A program made the translations under genes and the position numbers. The notes under the pieces were generated by a model, which was not told the origin of the DNA, did not search any database, and saw only the letters and a program-made list of their open reading frames with translations. A stretch of 64,000 nucleotides of DNA from positions 109,754 through 173,753 of the forward strand of contig NZ_JAIVCC010000017.1 of the NCBI RefSeq assembly GCF_020866905.1, given 5' to 3'. This stretch comes from Salinimicrobium sediminilitoris. Its GTDB lineage: Bacteria; Bacteroidota; Bacteroidia; Flavobacteriales; Flavobacteriaceae. Shown here one piece after another: positions 62,827 to 64,000 of this stretch; the stretch's first letter is position 1; each line of letters opens with the position of its first letter.

Positions 62827-63702
62827 ATGGGAAAAAATAAAATTATTTCCCTCCTTGTCTTTTTTATCGCTGTTATTTCAGTGGTTGCTTCCGGATTCGG
62901 AATTTTTTCTGACAATGGTCCGGGACCATTTGAACATAAATCGATTCGTGGACAAACTATCCAAATATTCGGTAAGGGAATCTATCAACACATGCCTGCA
63001 GATGTTGCCATACAAGGTATTGCCCAGGATTATGTGACATTATTTTTGGCCATTCCATTGTTGTTGATCTCGTTGATGGGCTTCAGAAAAAAATCCATTC
63101 AGGCTCACTTCATATTGGCGGGCACATTAGGTTATTTTTTGGTCACTTACTTATTTTACCTTACCATGGGAATGTATAATATTATGTTCCTTTCTTATGT
63201 TGTTTTACTCGGACTTACATTTTTTGCTTTCTTTCTTACCGTAGATCGGCTTAATCAATATGATGTCACGGAAGTTTTTACGGCAAACACACCCCACAAA
63301 TTTGTTGGCTGGTTTTTGATCCTGAATTCAGTTATTATTGAATTTTTATGGTTAAGTATTATTATTCCTCCGTTGCTGGATGGTTCTATTTATCCACCGG
63401 ACTTAAACCACTTTACTACTTTAATTGTTCAAGGCCTGGATCTTGGGTTGTTATTGCCCATAAGTTTTATTCTAGGCTATCTTTTAATGAAGAAGGATCC
63501 TTTTGGTTTTAGTTATGGGACTATCTATATAATTTTTCTATCTGTTTTGATGACAGCACTTACTGCCAAAGTTATTGCTATGGCTATGGCTGACGTAAAT
63601 GTTGTTCCGGCGATATTTATTATTCCATCCATAAATATTATTACCATATTGAGCGCTTTCCTGATGATCAAAAACGTGAAGAAAAAAGATTGTTGGAGTT
63701 AG
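62827..63702 (+). CDS. Membrane protein of 291 residues, unknown function
   Basis: Seven or eight hydrophobic helices are visible, starting with IISLLVFFIAVISVVASGFGIF. A loop of about 40 residues (NGPGPFEHKSIRGQTIQIFG) follows, containing GKGIYQHMPADVAIQGIAQD. The C-terminus is FLMIKNVKKKDCWS. I recall no named family. It stands alone and is followed by the 120-bp repeat region. Confidence 0.68.
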   Translation: MGKNKIISLLVFFIAVISVVASGFGIFSDNGPGPFEHKSIRGQTIQIFGKGIYQHMPADVAIQGIAQDYVTLFLAIPLLLISLMGFRKKSIQAHFILAGTLGYFLVTYLFYLTMGMYNIMFLSYVVLLGLTFFAFFLTVDRLNQYDVTEVFTANTPHKFVGWFLILNSVIIEFLWLSIIIPPLLDGSIYPPDLNHFTTLIVQGLDLGLLLPISFILGYLLMKKDPFGFSYGTIYIIFLSVLMTALTAKVIAMAMADVNVVPAIFIIPSINIITILSAFLMIKNVKKKDCWS

Positions 63703-63794
63703 GTGCTTTTTAAGGAAGTACAGTACAATTCTTACTTGCGACCGCTCCACTTCCAGAGCCAAGAACCAAGACTTAAAAAAACCTGTTTCATATT

Positions 63795-64000
63795 GGAATT
63801 TGGTGCTTGTAATTTGAATTTTACCCGAAGGGTATAGAATCCCAATTACATCCGGCGCTGGAAATACAAAAGCTCTGCCGACTATCGTCCTCAGCTTTTC
63901 TTGTTTGTCCTATAGGAATTTGGTGCTTGTAATTTGAATTTTACCCGAAGGGTATAGAATCCCAATTACATCCGGCGCTGGAAATACAAAAGCTCTGCCG
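63795..64000. repeat. 120-bp tandem direct repeat, running off the right edge
   Basis: The string starting at 63795 repeats from 63915 with period 120; positions 63795-63880 equal 63915-64000. The remaining 34 bases of the unit (63881-63914) are seen once. One base differs just outside (63794 versus 63914). The array continues past the window edge, so the number of copies is unknown. No reading frame or CRISPR-like spacer was seen. Confidence 0.85.

Noticed and set aside
63538..63762. 74-codon minus-strand frame with VERSQVRIVL
   Set aside because: It overlaps the membrane gene at 62827 on the other strand. The motif is a familiar spurious translation of tRNA-like or repeat sequence, but no tRNA fold can be drawn here.
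63795..64000. CRISPR array
   Set aside because: Repeat unit is 120 bp with continuous identity and no unique spacers of regular size.

Overview
This window is chromosomal DNA from a marine-type member of the Flavobacteriaceae (Bacteroidetes), probably close to Gramella, Salegentibacter or Zunongwangia. The evidence is the DnaA, L19 and long-form GAPDH proteins, a 741-residue monomeric isocitrate dehydrogenase, promoters of the Bacteroidetes form TAnnTTTG, few Shine-Dalgarno sequences, and lipoproteins and conserved small proteins typical of the family. Identification is by eye; no database was searched.

Layout. 1-11.7 kb is housekeeping: a thioesterase, dnaA, a low-molecular-weight phosphatase, a tetrapyrrole-methylase-fold enzyme, a secreted transglycosylase-like protein, the dapF-GNAT-mltG operon, an HtrA protease, gap, trmD and rplS. 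11.7-12.2 kb has no protein gene but folds as a chain of hairpins ending in a terminator (candidate structured RNA), followed by icd and oxyR. 15.6-23.5 kb holds small membrane and regulatory genes (DUF4870, PadR-PspC plus a 44-codon gene, trxB, a UPF0126 channel and a degenerate hydroxyacid dehydrogenase). 23.6-27.1 kb is a three-gene biotin-dependent acyl-CoA carboxylase.

27.3-41.3 kb is a sulfur and thiol-redox region: a CstB-like metallo-beta-lactamase/rhodanese with DUF3703, a DoxX-DsrE-TlpA-DsbD operon, a TauE/SafE exporter operon with methyltransferases, a cysteine-containing Crp/Fnr regulator and another TlpA-like lipoprotein. Three promoters here carry a palindrome of the form TGTAAC-N4-GTTACA, each centred exactly 29.5 bp from the first base of the -7 element (about -41.5). 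This is the class II Crp/Fnr activator geometry, so the region looks like one regulon. Three further promoters (Rrf2-nadA-nadB, the hemerythrin pair and a 599-residue TIM-barrel-like protein) carry TGAC/TGAT-type palindromes at the same spacing.

41.4-64 kb contains the 599-residue protein, a SerB-SerA fusion, a triple-rhodanese protein, an SLC13 transporter, Rrf2-nadA-nadB, PepSY, TrhA-type and hemerythrin proteins, an orphan LytTR regulator and several envelope proteins. It also has palindromic intergenic repeats, a remnant of a type I restriction hsdM gene, and a 120-bp tandem repeat running off the right edge. No rRNA, tRNA, CRISPR array or intact transposase was seen.
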